Positions 18,328-25,734 of a DNA stretch of 64,000 bases are shown here, one piece after another. Location: assembly GCA_944376335.1 (NCBI GenBank), contig CALWCH010000007.1, forward strand, positions 1 to 64,000, in the 5' to 3' direction. The notes beneath the pieces were generated by a model. That model was not told where the DNA came from and searched no databases. It saw nothing but the letters and a program-made list of their open reading frames with translations. Source of the DNA: an uncultured Clostridia bacterium. Lineage in GTDB: Bacteria; Bacillota; Clostridia; Christensenellales; Borkfalkiaceae. Position 1 is the stretch's first letter. Every line of letters starts with the position of its first letter. The translations under genes and the position numbers were made by a program.

Positions 18328-19260
18328 ATGAAAAACGCAGCGAACCCCTTGAAGCGGGCCCTTCCCGCCCTCTGCTTTCTTTTGGTGATGACGCTGATGA
18401 CGGGAGCAAGCGAACTTTTAAACGAAAAAGAGATCATCTTCCCCGAGGCAGCCGCCATCGCGCTCGGGGCGCTCGTTTCCCCCAAATTCGCGTGGAATAC
18501 AAATAAGGGCGCCATCTTCTTCCTCATCATGGGGTGTGCGGCGCTCGGCATGGCGATCGTACTCTTGTCCCTTCCCATCCCCGCCGCGCTCATCCTCGCC
18601 TATCTGACGGGGCAAATCGTGCTGCTTGTGTCGGGAACATCCTTCGCGCCCCTCATCTCGGCGGCGGTGCTGCCCGTACTGCTGCAGACAAGGACGCCCG
18701 TCTATCTTTTAGCGGCGTTTTTGCTGACGGCGCTCATTCTCATTTTGCGCGTGCTGCTCGAAAAGCTCGGCCTCAAAGCGCCCGTGCGCTTTGCACCCCT
18801 GCCCGTAAAGAGGGAAGCCGCCTTTGCTCTGCTCGCCCGCACGCTCCTGATGACGGTGCTCTGCCTTTTGGGAACGCTTTCGGGGTGGCGGCTGCTCGTC
18901 TGCCCGCCGCTGCTTGTCGCGTTTACGGAGTTTTCCCGCAAAGGGAGCGGGGCGATGAAGCGGCCTTTCTCCGCCTTTCTCCTCCTCTCGCTCTGCGCCA
19001 TGACGGGGGCTGCGCTGCGGCTGACCGCGATCGCACTCGGCGTCCCCTTAACGCTCGCTGCCCTGCTCGCAAGCAGTTTTGTGCTGCTTTTTACCTCCGC
19101 CGAACGGATGTACCTTCCCCCTGCCGCCGCGCTCGCGCTGCTTGCCATGCTCATTCCCGAGAGCGAGCTTCTCCTCTACCCCTTTGAGATCATGGCGGCC
19201 TCCGCCGCGTATGTGCTGTTTGCAAAGCTGTATTTTCAGCGAAAACGGCGCTCTTTATAG
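18328..19260 (+). CDS. Multi-pass membrane protein of unknown function
   Basis: The 310-residue protein is very hydrophobic with about eight to ten predicted membrane helices and short loops; the C-terminus is basic (YFQRKRRSL). A recognisable early block, EIIFPEAAAIALGALVSP, hints at HPP-like or FUSC-like membrane families, but the match is too weak to name it. The start ATG 18328 has GGGAGGACGCC in front; a longer frame start lies inside the promoter. The gene stands alone between its own promoter and a terminator. No catalytic motif is visible. Confidence 0.7.
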   Translation: MKNAANPLKRALPALCFLLVMTLMTGASELLNEKEIIFPEAAAIALGALVSPKFAWNTNKGAIFFLIMGCAALGMAIVLLSLPIPAALILAYLTGQIVLLVSGTSFAPLISAAVLPVLLQTRTPVYLLAAFLLTALILILRVLLEKLGLKAPVRFAPLPVKREAAFALLARTLLMTVLCLLGTLSGWRLLVCPPLLVAFTEFSRKGSGAMKRPFSAFLLLSLCAMTGAALRLTAIALGVPLTLAALLASSFVLLFTSAERMYLPPAAALALLAMLIPESELLLYPFEIMAASAAYVLFAKLYFQRKRRSL

Positions 19261-19267
19261 GATAAAA

Positions 19268-19289
19268 GCCGCCCGGAGGCGGCGTTTTT
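19268..19289 (+). terminator. Terminator after the membrane protein
   Basis: GCCGCC (19268-19273), loop CGGA, GGCGGC (19278-19283), then GTTTTT. Confidence 0.75.
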
Positions 19290-19675
19290 CACGAAAATCG
19301 GCGGGAAATTTCTATTAAAATGTCCTTATCGGCGGGGCAGAAGTCGAAGCTGCCTATCTCGGAGGGCGAAATGAAGCGGGCGTCCTCGTGCTCCAAAAGG
19401 GTGATCTCGCCCGCGGCGATCTCGCAAACATACAGCGTGAGATGCACCGTGAGGTCGGGATAGGCGTGCGTCACGTCCATGAACTTTTCCAAAACGCGCA
19501 CGCAGATCCCCAGCTCCTCGCGGCACTCGCGATTTAAGGCCTCTTCGGGCGTCTCGCCCCGCTCCACCTTTCCGCCGACAAACTCCCACAGATGCGCCCG
19601 CGCCTTGCCCGCGGGACGCTTGCAGATGAGGAACTTCCCCTCTTGAAAGATGAGCGCCGCAACCACTTCCGTCAT
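19289..19675 (-). CDS. Nudix hydrolase (MutT-like)
   Basis: This 128-residue protein has the Nudix box at about 34-57, beginning GGKVERGETPEEAL and ending RECREELGI, with all the Glu residues that bind Mg2+. Its opening EVVAALIFQEGKFLICKRP and WEFVGGK are typical of MutT-type (8-oxo-dGTP) or CTP pyrophosphatase members that hydrolyse damaged nucleotides. Start ATG 19675 has GAAGGG in front; a longer frame upstream would run through a low-GC intergenic region and lacks an RBS. It is convergent with the membrane-protein gene. Confidence 0.85.
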   Translation of the reverse strand: MTEVVAALIFQEGKFLICKRPAGKARAHLWEFVGGKVERGETPEEALNRECREELGICVRVLEKFMDVTHAYPDLTVHLTLYVCEIAAGEITLLEHEDARFISPSEIGSFDFCPADKDILIEISRRFS

Positions 19676-19821
19676 ACCCTTCTCCTTCTTTGCTTTTTCT
19701 ATATGATACCACACGCCGCGAGGAATCGCAACCGCAGTTGTAATAAAAATGTAATAAAAGAACATTTTTGCAGGAAAAATCAGTTCGCCGCAAGAAATAT
19801 GACGAAGTTTGCCCATTCGTT

Positions 19822-19850
19822 TGACATTCTCTTTTTCATGTGATATAGTT
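19822..19850 (+). promoter_or_regulatory. Promoter of xpt
   Basis: TTGACA (19822-19827), 17-bp spacer, TATAGT (19845-19850). The leader is only about 20 nt, so there is no room for a purine riboswitch. Confidence 0.85.
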
Positions 19851-19877
19851 AAATTATCTTTACAATAGGGAAACGCG

Positions 19878-20453
19878 ATGAAGGCACTCGAAGAAAAGAT
19901 CTTAAAGGAAGGGACGGTCCTCCCCGGGAACGTTTTGAAGGTGGGCAGCTTTTTGAACCAGCAGATGGATTCCGACTTCATCATGGAGATCGGAAAGGAG
20001 ATCGCCCGCCTCTATGAGGGCACGGGGGTGACGCGCATCCTTACCATCGAATCTTCGGGCATTGCGCTCGCCGTTGCGGCGGGCATTGCGATGCACGTTC
20101 CCACGGTGTTTGCAAAGAAGCACAGAAGCGCCAATATGCCGAAATCAGTCTATACCGCGCCCGTCTACTCCTTTACGCACCACGAGACGTATGAGATCGC
20201 CGTGGCGAAAGAGTATCTCCCCGCGGGCGAGAAGGTGCTCATTGTGGACGACTTCCTTGCCAACGGCAACGCCGTGCGCGGGCTCATGCACATTGTAAAC
20301 GAGGCGGGGGCGGAGCTTGTGGGCTGTGCCATCGCCATTGAAAAGGGCTTCCAGGGAGCGGGCGACCAGCTTCGCAAAGAGGGCGTGCGCATTCATTCCC
20401 TTGCCATTATCGACGCCATGACGGACGAGAGCGTCACCTTCCGCGCGCAGTAA
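19878..20453 (+). CDS. xpt: Xanthine phosphoribosyltransferase
   Basis: The 191-residue protein matches Xpt, which converts xanthine and PRPP to XMP in purine salvage. It begins MKALEEKILKEGTVLPGNVLKV, highly typical of the family. It has the PRPP-binding block VLIVDDFLANGNA and the conserved FAKKHRSANM segment. The short distance from a strong promoter shows no riboswitch. It is followed by a terminator and then by a BMP-type importer probably for nucleosides, so the neighbourhood is purine salvage. Confidence 0.94.
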   Translation: MKALEEKILKEGTVLPGNVLKVGSFLNQQMDSDFIMEIGKEIARLYEGTGVTRILTIESSGIALAVAAGIAMHVPTVFAKKHRSANMPKSVYTAPVYSFTHHETYEIAVAKEYLPAGEKVLIVDDFLANGNAVRGLMHIVNEAGAELVGCAIAIEKGFQGAGDQLRKEGVRIHSLAIIDAMTDESVTFRAQ

Positions 20454-20470
20454 ACGGGCGCGGTTTTTTT
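20441..20470 (+). terminator. Terminator overlapping the end of xpt
   Basis: CCGCGC (20441-20446) pairs with GCGCGG (20458-20463), followed by seven T. Confidence 0.75.
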
Positions 20471-20522
20471 GTTCATTTCGGTACTAATTTTTTCGCATTT
20501 TTTAATGCAAAGGAGAAAAGAT

Positions 20523-21782
20523 ATGAAGAAACTTTTGGCTTTGGGTGTGGCGGCTGCCATGACTGTGACGGGCGCTGCCCTGCTTGCGGGCTGCACCGAG
20601 ACGGGCGACGACGGCGTCAAGGTCGGCTTCATCGCCCTGCACGACAGCACCTCGACCTACGACAAGAACTTCATCGACGCCATCACGGCTGCCTGCGAGG
20701 CAAAGGACGTCGAGCTCGTCTTGAGGACGGGCATCCCCGAGGACAACACCTGCTACGAGACGGCTGCCGACCTCGTGGACGAGGGCTGCGACGTCATCTT
20801 TGCAGACTCCTTCGGCCATGAGCCGTCCATTCTGAAAGCCGCGCAGGAGTTCCCCGACGTGCAGTTCTGCCATGCGACGGGCACACAGGCGCACACCGCA
20901 GGGGTTGCCAATCACCATAACGCATTCGCGCACATCTACGAGGGCAGATACCTTGCAGGCGTTGCGGCAGGCATGAAGCTCGTAGAGATGTATGAGGCGA
21001 ACGAGCTGAAGGCGAACAACTTCGACGCAGACGGCAACATCAAGATCGGCTATGTGGGCGCGTTCCCCTATGCGGAAGTCATTTCGGGCTACACCTCCTT
21101 CTACCTCGGCTGCCGCTCCATCGTGGAGGAAGAGACGGAGATCTCTGTCTCCATGGAAGTCACCTATACGAACAGCTGGTTCAATCAGAACGCAGAAAAC
21201 AACAGCGCGACCAACCTCATCAACCGCGGCGCGGCGCTCATCTCCCAGCACGCAGATTCCATGGGCGCTCCCTCTGCCTGCGAGGCGGCCGGCGTTCCCA
21301 ACGTCTCCTACAACGGCAGCACGGAGGGTTCCTGCCAGAACACCTACATCATTTCCTCCTATGTCAACTGGGAGCCCTACTTTGAATACATGATCGACTG
21401 CGTTATAAACGGCGAAGAGATCGCGGCCGACTGGACGGGCACGCTGGAGACGGGTTCCGTCGCTCTCGCCGACATCGGAGGTGCGGCTGCAGAAGGCACT
21501 GCGGAGAAGATCGAGGAAGTCAAGGCGCAGCTCGAGGCGGGCACGCTCCATGTGTTTGACTGCTCCAAGTTCACCGTGACCAAGACGGAGAATAAGAACG
21601 TCAACGCGACGGTGGATGAGAACGGTCACCTCACCGGATACATGGCAGACGTCAATGACGACGGCACATACGTCGCCGATACGCAGGTCGTGGAAGACGG
21701 CGTGTTCATGGAATCCAAGTATCGTTCCGCGCCCTACTTCGACATCATCATCGACGGCATCACCGAACTGACGGAAGCGTAA
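20523..21782 (+). CDS. BMP-family lipoprotein, nucleoside/nucleobase-binding
   Basis: The 419-residue lipoprotein has a signal peptide with lipobox LLAGC and the BMP/PnrA-like fold. It would bind purine nucleosides or a related ligand outside the cell and pass it to the transporter encoded downstream. Recognisable BMP features include VGFIALHDSTSTYDKNF, DSFGHEPS, the HIYEGRYLAGVAAG block and IGYVGAFPYAEV. The start at 20523 has AAAGGAG nearby; an earlier in-frame ATG lacks an RBS. It is the first gene of a four-gene importer set. A 100-bp gap to the ATPase gene holds an imperfect hairpin (about 21814-21846) that may set expression ratios. Confidence 0.9.
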   Translation: MKKLLALGVAAAMTVTGAALLAGCTETGDDGVKVGFIALHDSTSTYDKNFIDAITAACEAKDVELVLRTGIPEDNTCYETAADLVDEGCDVIFADSFGHEPSILKAAQEFPDVQFCHATGTQAHTAGVANHHNAFAHIYEGRYLAGVAAGMKLVEMYEANELKANNFDADGNIKIGYVGAFPYAEVISGYTSFYLGCRSIVEEETEISVSMEVTYTNSWFNQNAENNSATNLINRGAALISQHADSMGAPSACEAAGVPNVSYNGSTEGSCQNTYIISSYVNWEPYFEYMIDCVINGEEIAADWTGTLETGSVALADIGGAAAEGTAEKIEEVKAQLEAGTLHVFDCSKFTVTKTENKNVNATVDENGHLTGYMADVNDDGTYVADTQVVEDGVFMESKYRSAPYFDIIIDGITELTEA

Positions 21783-21882
21783 GCCTCCCAATCGTTTTAC
21801 AAAGAACTGCGAACAAGACGGCGAAGATATCCTCTCCGCCGCTTGTCCTTTTAAGAAGAATTTTTTGCGAGGTACTTAAATC

Positions 21883-23538
21883 TTGGACAACGCCGCTTTG
21901 GAACTCAGACACATCAGCAAGTACTTCGGCTCCGTCGCCGCCAATAAGGACATCGACCTCACCTTAAAGAAGGGCGAGATCTTAGCCCTTCTCGGCGAGA
22001 ACGGCAGCGGCAAGACGACGCTCATGAACATGATCTCGGGCATCTACTATCCCGACGAGGGGCGCATCTTTGTGAACGGCGAGGAGGCGGTCATCTCCTC
22101 CCCGCAGGACGCCTTCCGCTACAAGATCGGCATGGTGCACCAGCACTTCAAGCTCATCGACATCTTTACCGCCGCTCAAAACATCGTGCTCGGCACGGGC
22201 AGCAAGGGCATCGCGCACATCAACGAGGAAGTCAAGGAGATCGCCGAAAAGTACGGCTTCGACATCGACCCCAAGAAGAAGATCTACGATATGTCCGTCT
22301 CGGAAAAGCAGACGGTGGAGATCGTAAAGGTGCTCTACCGCGGTGCGGATATCCTTATCCTCGACGAGCCCACCGCCGTGCTCACCCCGCAGGAGACGGA
22401 AAAGCTGTTTGCCGTGATGCGGGCGATGAAGGCGGACGGCAAGTCCATCATCATCATTACGCACAAGCTCAACGAGGTGATGGCGATCTCCGACCGCGTC
22501 GCAGTCCTTAGAAAGGGCGAATACATCGGCTGTGTGGACACCGCAAAGACCGGCCCCGCCGCCCTCACCGAGATGATGGTGGGCGAGAAGGTGACGCTCA
22601 ACATCGCGCGCCCCGCGCCCAAGCTGGACAGGCCGCTTCTGGAAATTCGCGACCTCACCGTCAACAATGACGAGGGCAGCCGCGCCATCGAACATTTGAG
22701 CTTCTTTATAAGGGGCGGCGAAATTTTGGGCGTTGCGGGCATTGCGGGCTGCGGACAGCGGGAGCTGTGCGAGACGATCGCGGGACTGAGAAAGGCGGAA
22801 TCGGGTGCCATCTACCACGAAGGCGAGAGCATTCTGGGGCTCTCCCCCCGTGCCATCACGGCGCGCGGCGTTGCGATGAGCTTTATCCCCGAAGACCGCC
22901 TCGGCATGGGCCTTGCGCCCTCGATGTCCATCACCGACAACATGATGCTCAAAAATTACCAAGAGCACGGCTACAGCAGAAAGGAAAAGGCTCCCGATGA
23001 GAATTCCCCGGAAAACGCCGAAGGGAAGTCCTTCAAGGACAGGGCGGACGCCTTTTTCGACCGCCACTGCCCGTTTGTGAACAGAAAGCGGGCGCGGGCG
23101 GAGGCGGAGCGCGTCATAAGCGAGCTCGACATCGTGACCCCCTCGACGGAGACGCCCGTGAGGCGCCTTTCGGGCGGCAACGTGCAGAAGGTGCTCTTAG
23201 GCAGAGAGATCCTCATCGAGCCCAACGTGCTCATCACGGCGTACCCCGTGCGCGGGCTGGATATCAACTCCTCCTACCTCATCTACGATATTTTGAACCG
23301 TCAGAAGGAGGCGGGCACGGGCATCCTCTTCATCGGCGAGGACCTCGACGTCATGCTTGCCCTCTGCGACAAGATCATGGTGCTCTGCCACGGGAAGATG
23401 ATGGGCGTCGTACACGCCGATAAGACTTCGAAGGAGCAGCTCGGCCTGATGATGGCGGGCGCGCTCGACCTCGAAGAGGAGAAGGGAAAACCCATGGGCG
23501 TTGCAAAGGACAGCCGCATCGGGGAGGAACAGGCATGA
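21883..23538 (+). CDS. ABC importer ATPase with two nucleotide-binding domains (BMP/RbsA type)
   Basis: The 551-residue protein holds two ABC domains in one chain, as in RbsA or the nucleoside importers NupA/YufO. The first has Walker A GENGSGKTT, an unusual signature MSVSEKQ, and Walker B ILILDEPT. The second has a degenerate P-loop (GIAGCGQRE) and signature LSGGNVQK, with AYPVRGLDINSS in place of the usual 'A.PTrGLD'. This asymmetry is normal for the family. Start is TTG at 21883, with GCGAGG upstream. The stop overlaps the next start (ATGA), so permease synthesis is coupled. Confidence 0.9.
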   Translation: MDNAALELRHISKYFGSVAANKDIDLTLKKGEILALLGENGSGKTTLMNMISGIYYPDEGRIFVNGEEAVISSPQDAFRYKIGMVHQHFKLIDIFTAAQNIVLGTGSKGIAHINEEVKEIAEKYGFDIDPKKKIYDMSVSEKQTVEIVKVLYRGADILILDEPTAVLTPQETEKLFAVMRAMKADGKSIIIITHKLNEVMAISDRVAVLRKGEYIGCVDTAKTGPAALTEMMVGEKVTLNIARPAPKLDRPLLEIRDLTVNNDEGSRAIEHLSFFIRGGEILGVAGIAGCGQRELCETIAGLRKAESGAIYHEGESILGLSPRAITARGVAMSFIPEDRLGMGLAPSMSITDNMMLKNYQEHGYSRKEKAPDENSPENAEGKSFKDRADAFFDRHCPFVNRKRARAEAERVISELDIVTPSTETPVRRLSGGNVQKVLLGREILIEPNVLITAYPVRGLDINSSYLIYDILNRQKEAGTGILFIGEDLDVMLALCDKIMVLCHGKMMGVVHADKTSKEQLGLMMAGALDLEEEKGKPMGVAKDSRIGEEQA

Positions 23539-24713
23539 AAAACATCAAGGAACCGTTTATCCACATCAGCCGCCGCGAGCACATGCCGCTTTGGAAGAGC
23601 ATGCTCATCCGCGTCGGTGCCGTGCTCGTTGCGCTCATTTTGAGCGCCATCCTCATCTCGGCGGCGGCGCCCGATTCGCAGGGCTTCTTCGGCTTCTTTG
23701 GCTCTCTTTTTAAGGGGGCGTTCGGCACGGAGCGAAGGATCTGGCAGCTGCTGCAGAACACCTTTTTGCTGCTCGGCGTTGCCGTTGCGCTCGTCGTCGC
23801 CTTCAAGATGAAGTTCTGGAACCTCGGCGGCAACGGGCAGATCCTGATGGGGTGCCTCATGACAGCCATCTGCATGAAATACCTGGGCGGCAAGCTTCCC
23901 GACCCCGTCGTGTGGCTTTTGATGCTTGTTTCAAGCCTCTTGGCAGGCGCCCTTTGGGCGGGCATCCCCGCCATCTTCAAGGCGTTCTTCAACACGAATG
24001 AGTCCCTCTTTACCCTGATGATGAACTACATTGCAGTATGCCTTGTGAAGTTTTTCATCTCCGCCTCAACGGAGACGCAGACGGGCACCATGCCTCCCCT
24101 CTCGGACGGAGCGCTCCCCACTCTTGGCGAGGGGCAGATGGGCACGAGCCTTCTCACCATCCTCATCTTTGCCATTGTCACCCTCGTCATCTATGCCTAT
24201 CTGCGCTTTTCCAAGCACGGGTATGAGATCGCCCTCATCGGCGACAGCAAGAATACGGCGCGCTATGCGGGCATCAACGTGAAGAAGGTGATCATCCGCA
24301 CGCTTATCCTCTCGGGCGCGCTGTGCGGCCTCGTCGGCTTTGTTCTGACGGGTGCCATCAACCACAATGTCACGAGTACGATGGACGGCAACATGGGCTT
24401 TACGGGCATCATGGTCGCGTGGATGGGCAAGTTCGATCCCCTCATCATGGCGGGCGTATCGTTCTTTATCATCTTCCTCGACAGAGGCATGTCAACAGTG
24501 TGCTCCGACTTCCGCTTCACAAGCGAAGCGCTCTCGGATATCGTCGTCGGGCTCATCTACTTCTTCTTCATCGGCTGTGAGTTCTTCATCCGCTACCGCG
24601 TGCGCTTTGCGGGCGGCAAAACCAAGCACACACCCTCACCCGAACAGGACAGAGAGGCCACATCCAAAGAGCCGCCCCTTCCCGAAGAGGGGGGCGAAAA
24701 GGAGGGCAATTAG
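23535..24713 (+). CDS. ABC importer permease 1 (BMP/nucleoside type)
   Basis: This 392-residue membrane protein is of the BPD_transp_2 family and has about nine to ten helices; it forms half of the transport channel. Recognisable segments are FKMKFWNLGGNGQILMG near the middle and the cytoplasmic GDSKNTARYAGINVKKVI coupling region. The N-terminus starts with basic residues and the C-terminal 40 residues are polar (HTPSPEQDREATS), which is not typical. It overlaps the ATPase gene by four bases and is directly followed by permease 2. Confidence 0.9.
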   Translation: MKNIKEPFIHISRREHMPLWKSMLIRVGAVLVALILSAILISAAAPDSQGFFGFFGSLFKGAFGTERRIWQLLQNTFLLLGVAVALVVAFKMKFWNLGGNGQILMGCLMTAICMKYLGGKLPDPVVWLLMLVSSLLAGALWAGIPAIFKAFFNTNESLFTLMMNYIAVCLVKFFISASTETQTGTMPPLSDGALPTLGEGQMGTSLLTILIFAIVTLVIYAYLRFSKHGYEIALIGDSKNTARYAGINVKKVIIRTLILSGALCGLVGFVLTGAINHNVTSTMDGNMGFTGIMVAWMGKFDPLIMAGVSFFIIFLDRGMSTVCSDFRFTSEALSDIVVGLIYFFFIGCEFFIRYRVRFAGGKTKHTPSPEQDREATSKEPPLPEEGGEKEGN

Positions 24714-25688
24714 ATGATTCCGCTTTTTACAAGCGCCATTGAATTCGGCGCAGTATTTCTTCTCGGCTGCGTGGGCGAGATCCTCACCGAGAAATCGGGG
24801 CACCTCAACCTCGGCATCCCCGGCATCATGTGCGTGGGTGCGGCGGGCGGCTGCTTCGGCGTGAAACTCTGCTATCTCGCCTCCCCCACCCCCAACGCCT
24901 TCCTCGTCGTGCTCATGGGCATCCTGTTTGCCATGCTGTTTGCGGGCGCGCTCGGGGGCATCTACGGCGTACTCACCGTGTCTATGCGCTCCAACCAGAA
25001 CGTGACAGGCCTTGCCTGCACCATCTTCGGCAGCGGTTTCACCGCTTTCTTCCTCGATGAAGCCGTCCTGACGGAAGGTATGGACACAAACCTTTCACAG
25101 GCTGGCCTCAACTTCTTCAATGCAACCATCCCGGGAATAGACTCCCTCGGGTGGTTCGGAGAAATCTTCCTCGGCCAAAGTGCTTTGGTCTACCTTGCCA
25201 TCGTCATCGCCGTCGCTGCGGCGGTCGTGCTGCGCCACACCAAGGCGGGGCTCAGCCTTCGGGCTGTGGGTGAAAACCCCGCGACGGCGGACGCCGTGGG
25301 CATCAACGTCACCCGATATAAGTACACCGCCATCATTGCAGGAGCAGCCATTGCAGGCCTCGGCGGGATCACCTACATCATGTGCCGCCTGAACGGACTG
25401 GTCAGTTCGAATGACGGAACGGTCATCCAGGGCATCGGCTGGCTGTGCATCGCCCTCGTCATCTTTACGATGTGGCGCCCCGCGCTCGCCATTCTCGGCT
25501 CCATCCTCTTCGGTGCGCTGTATAATCTCCGCGATTTCATCAATGTTCTGCCCGAGATGAGAGATCTCATCGACATCATCCCCTATGCCGTCGCCATCTT
25601 AGTCCTCATCGTGACGAGTATCGTCGGCAACCGCGAGACGCAGCCCCCCGCAAGTTTAGGCCTTTCCTACTTCCGCGAGGACAGATAA
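24714..25688 (+). CDS. ABC importer permease 2 (BMP/nucleoside type)
   Basis: The 324-residue partner permease, also BPD_transp_2. Typical features are LTEKSGHLNLGIPGIMCVGA at the start and the GENPATADAVGINVTRYKY coupling segment. It has about eight to ten helices. The ATG is the base after the previous stop, with AAGGAGGGCAATTAG in front. It closes the importer operon and is followed by a strong terminator. Confidence 0.9.
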   Translation: MIPLFTSAIEFGAVFLLGCVGEILTEKSGHLNLGIPGIMCVGAAGGCFGVKLCYLASPTPNAFLVVLMGILFAMLFAGALGGIYGVLTVSMRSNQNVTGLACTIFGSGFTAFFLDEAVLTEGMDTNLSQAGLNFFNATIPGIDSLGWFGEIFLGQSALVYLAIVIAVAAAVVLRHTKAGLSLRAVGENPATADAVGINVTRYKYTAIIAGAAIAGLGGITYIMCRLNGLVSSNDGTVIQGIGWLCIALVIFTMWRPALAILGSILFGALYNLRDFINVLPEMRDLIDIIPYAVAILVLIVTSIVGNRETQPPASLGLSYFREDR

Positions 25689-25699
25689 CCGACCGCACA

Positions 25700-25734
25700 A
25701 AAAAAACAGGCATCTTCGGATGCCTGTTTTTTTA
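25700..25734. terminator. Bidirectional terminator with UUCG loop
   Basis: Stem ACAGGCATC/GATGCCTGT (25707-25715 and 25720-25728) with a TTCG loop, flanked by A-run and T-run. It ends both the rightward importer operon and the leftward 17-kb operon. Confidence 0.9.

Noticed and set aside
19851..19877. Purine riboswitch ahead of xpt
   Set aside because: The leader is only about 25 nt, too short for an aptamer.
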